This document shows positions 63,480 through 64,000 of a DNA stretch of 64,000 nucleotides, one piece after another (the stretch's first letter is position 1; each line of letters starts with the position of its first letter). A program made the position numbers and the translations under genes. Origin of the DNA: Pedobacter sp. Leaf216 (GTDB lineage Bacteria; Bacteroidota; Bacteroidia; Sphingobacteriales; Sphingobacteriaceae); contig NZ_LMKM01000011.1 in the NCBI RefSeq assembly GCF_001421515.1, forward strand, positions 3,876 to 67,875, given 5' to 3'. The notes beneath the pieces are model-generated. The model had not been told where the DNA came from and did no database searches. It worked only from the letters and a program-made list of their open reading frames with translations.

Positions 63480-63733
63480 TATAACTGAAAATTTGTGGTC
63501 AACTGTTCTTTTGAATTTCGTTTTTATCGTTTTTGTTTAAGTGATGTAGGTACTCAAGTAACTGGCTATACAGCTCATTGGTCTCTCTGTTACTTTTTTA
63601 GCTGGTCCCATTGCTCATTAATTATCTAGCTGTTTATGTGGCCATGTTACCTGGTAGCCTGTAATCCGGTTACTCTGTTATGCAATTAACATTGAGTCTT
63701 TATAGCCGGCCTTCTAATTAGCCGGTTATGCTG
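63480..63733. repeat. Quasi-repetitive TTAGCTGG/GGTTACT-rich stretch
   Basis: Loosely repeated words such as TAACTGGCTA, TTAGCTGGTC, TCTAGCTGTT, ACCTGGTAGCC, CGGTTACTCTG, TTAGCCGGTTATGC occur every 15-40 bases, with no open frame. It looks like degenerate tandem repeats between the MobC-like gene and the broken recombinase. Confidence 0.4.
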
Positions 63734-64000
63734 TTAGCAAAATGGCTTTGCATCTTTGTGGCAATTGAACTTTGTAAACAAATAGCCTGATATATGATTG
63801 TTAAGATACTTTCTTCTTCCGCCAGTTTTTCCGGGGTGAATTACAATACGGATAAGGTGGTGCTTTAATGATGTGCGATATCGCTCAGCGGTCCCCTTCG
63901 TATATTCTGACCCGATGAGGATCTCCAACTTTCTGTTATGTTCCTTGAATACGCCTATTATAGTATGATGGTTTCCTTGTTTTCCAAGAAATCTATCTCT
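63734..64000 (-). pseudogene. N-terminal part of a tyrosine recombinase, truncated
   Basis: The frame enters from the right edge: RDRFLGKQGNHHTIIGVFKE, HNRKLEILIGSEYTKGTAER, YRTSLKH. This is the linker and SAM-like core-binding domain start of Bacteroidota phage-type integrases (V..EHN..LE.LIG.EYT.GT..RY.TSLKH). After that His the expected continuation (..FL.WKY...DI) is replaced by about 40 residues with no resemblance, ending in PFC and a stop at 63734. The catalytic RHRY domain is absent in this window, so the gene is broken at about 63870. Confidence 0.75.

Noticed and set aside
1..64000. CRISPR arrays, tRNA or rRNA genes
   Set aside because: No regularly spaced repeat series, no cloverleaf-like sequence with a recognisable T-loop and no rRNA-like blocks were seen on reading both strands.

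Overview
The window looks like chromosomal DNA from a Bacteroidota species of the Sphingobacteriaceae type (Pedobacter-like). The evidence is several SusC/SusD pairs, TonB-dependent receptors with carboxypeptidase-regulatory-like N-termini, a type IX secretion (T9SS) cargo protein with its sorting domain, a PorV-type protein, many Bacteroidota-style lipoproteins, AT-rich intergenic DNA and one good TAnnTTTG promoter box. No rRNA, tRNA or CRISPR array was seen.

Region 1 (1-8 kb) is a decayed accessory island. It holds small unrecognised genes, two of which share a KPWW[RK][LI]W C-terminus, a 97-bp perfect direct repeat, nested inverted repeats next to gene ends, and three broken genes: a small globular protein with a stop at codon 30, a frameshifted NUDIX hydrolase and a remnant of an M35-type peptidase N-domain. 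Region 2 (8-14 kb) carries a lipoprotein, a T9SS-exported alpha/beta-hydrolase followed by its own PorV-like protein, and a broken lipoprotein paralogue.

Region 3 (14.6-40 kb) is the most interesting part. A minus-strand operon encodes a TonB-dependent receptor, a di-heme peroxidase and a purple-acid-phosphatase-like enzyme, with a TPR/LuxR-type regulator gene beside it. Divergent from that regulator lies a membrane-spanning LamG/kelch protein with a SARP-like cytoplasmic DNA-binding region. It is followed by an uninterrupted eight-gene array made of two paralogous modules, each SusC-SusD-GH99-like lipoprotein-metallophosphoesterase, in which the phosphoesterase type differs. Together this looks like a locus for capturing and dephosphorylating a phosphorylated glycan; the substrate is not known from sequence.

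Region 4 (40-43 kb) is a second small toxin/immunity island: broken small genes, an orphan toxin tip resembling Ntox28, an overlapping presumed immunity gene and a leucine-rich protein. Region 5 (43-60 kb) is a rhamnose-type polysaccharide locus: a GH43-like enzyme, a GntR-family regulator, a decayed GH78 rhamnosidase start, an arabinose/fucose-isomerase-family enzyme, two GH106 alpha-L-rhamnosidases, SusD, SusC and a divergent AraC regulator. Region 6 (60-64 kb) is mobile-element debris: a broken Imm74-like immunity gene, a lipoprotein, two paralogous HTH-like small proteins (one frameshifted), a GC-rich segment with hairpins and a terminator, a MobC-like gene with no relaxase after it, and the start of a tyrosine recombinase that loses homology before the window edge.

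All family names are from reading the translations; no database search was possible.
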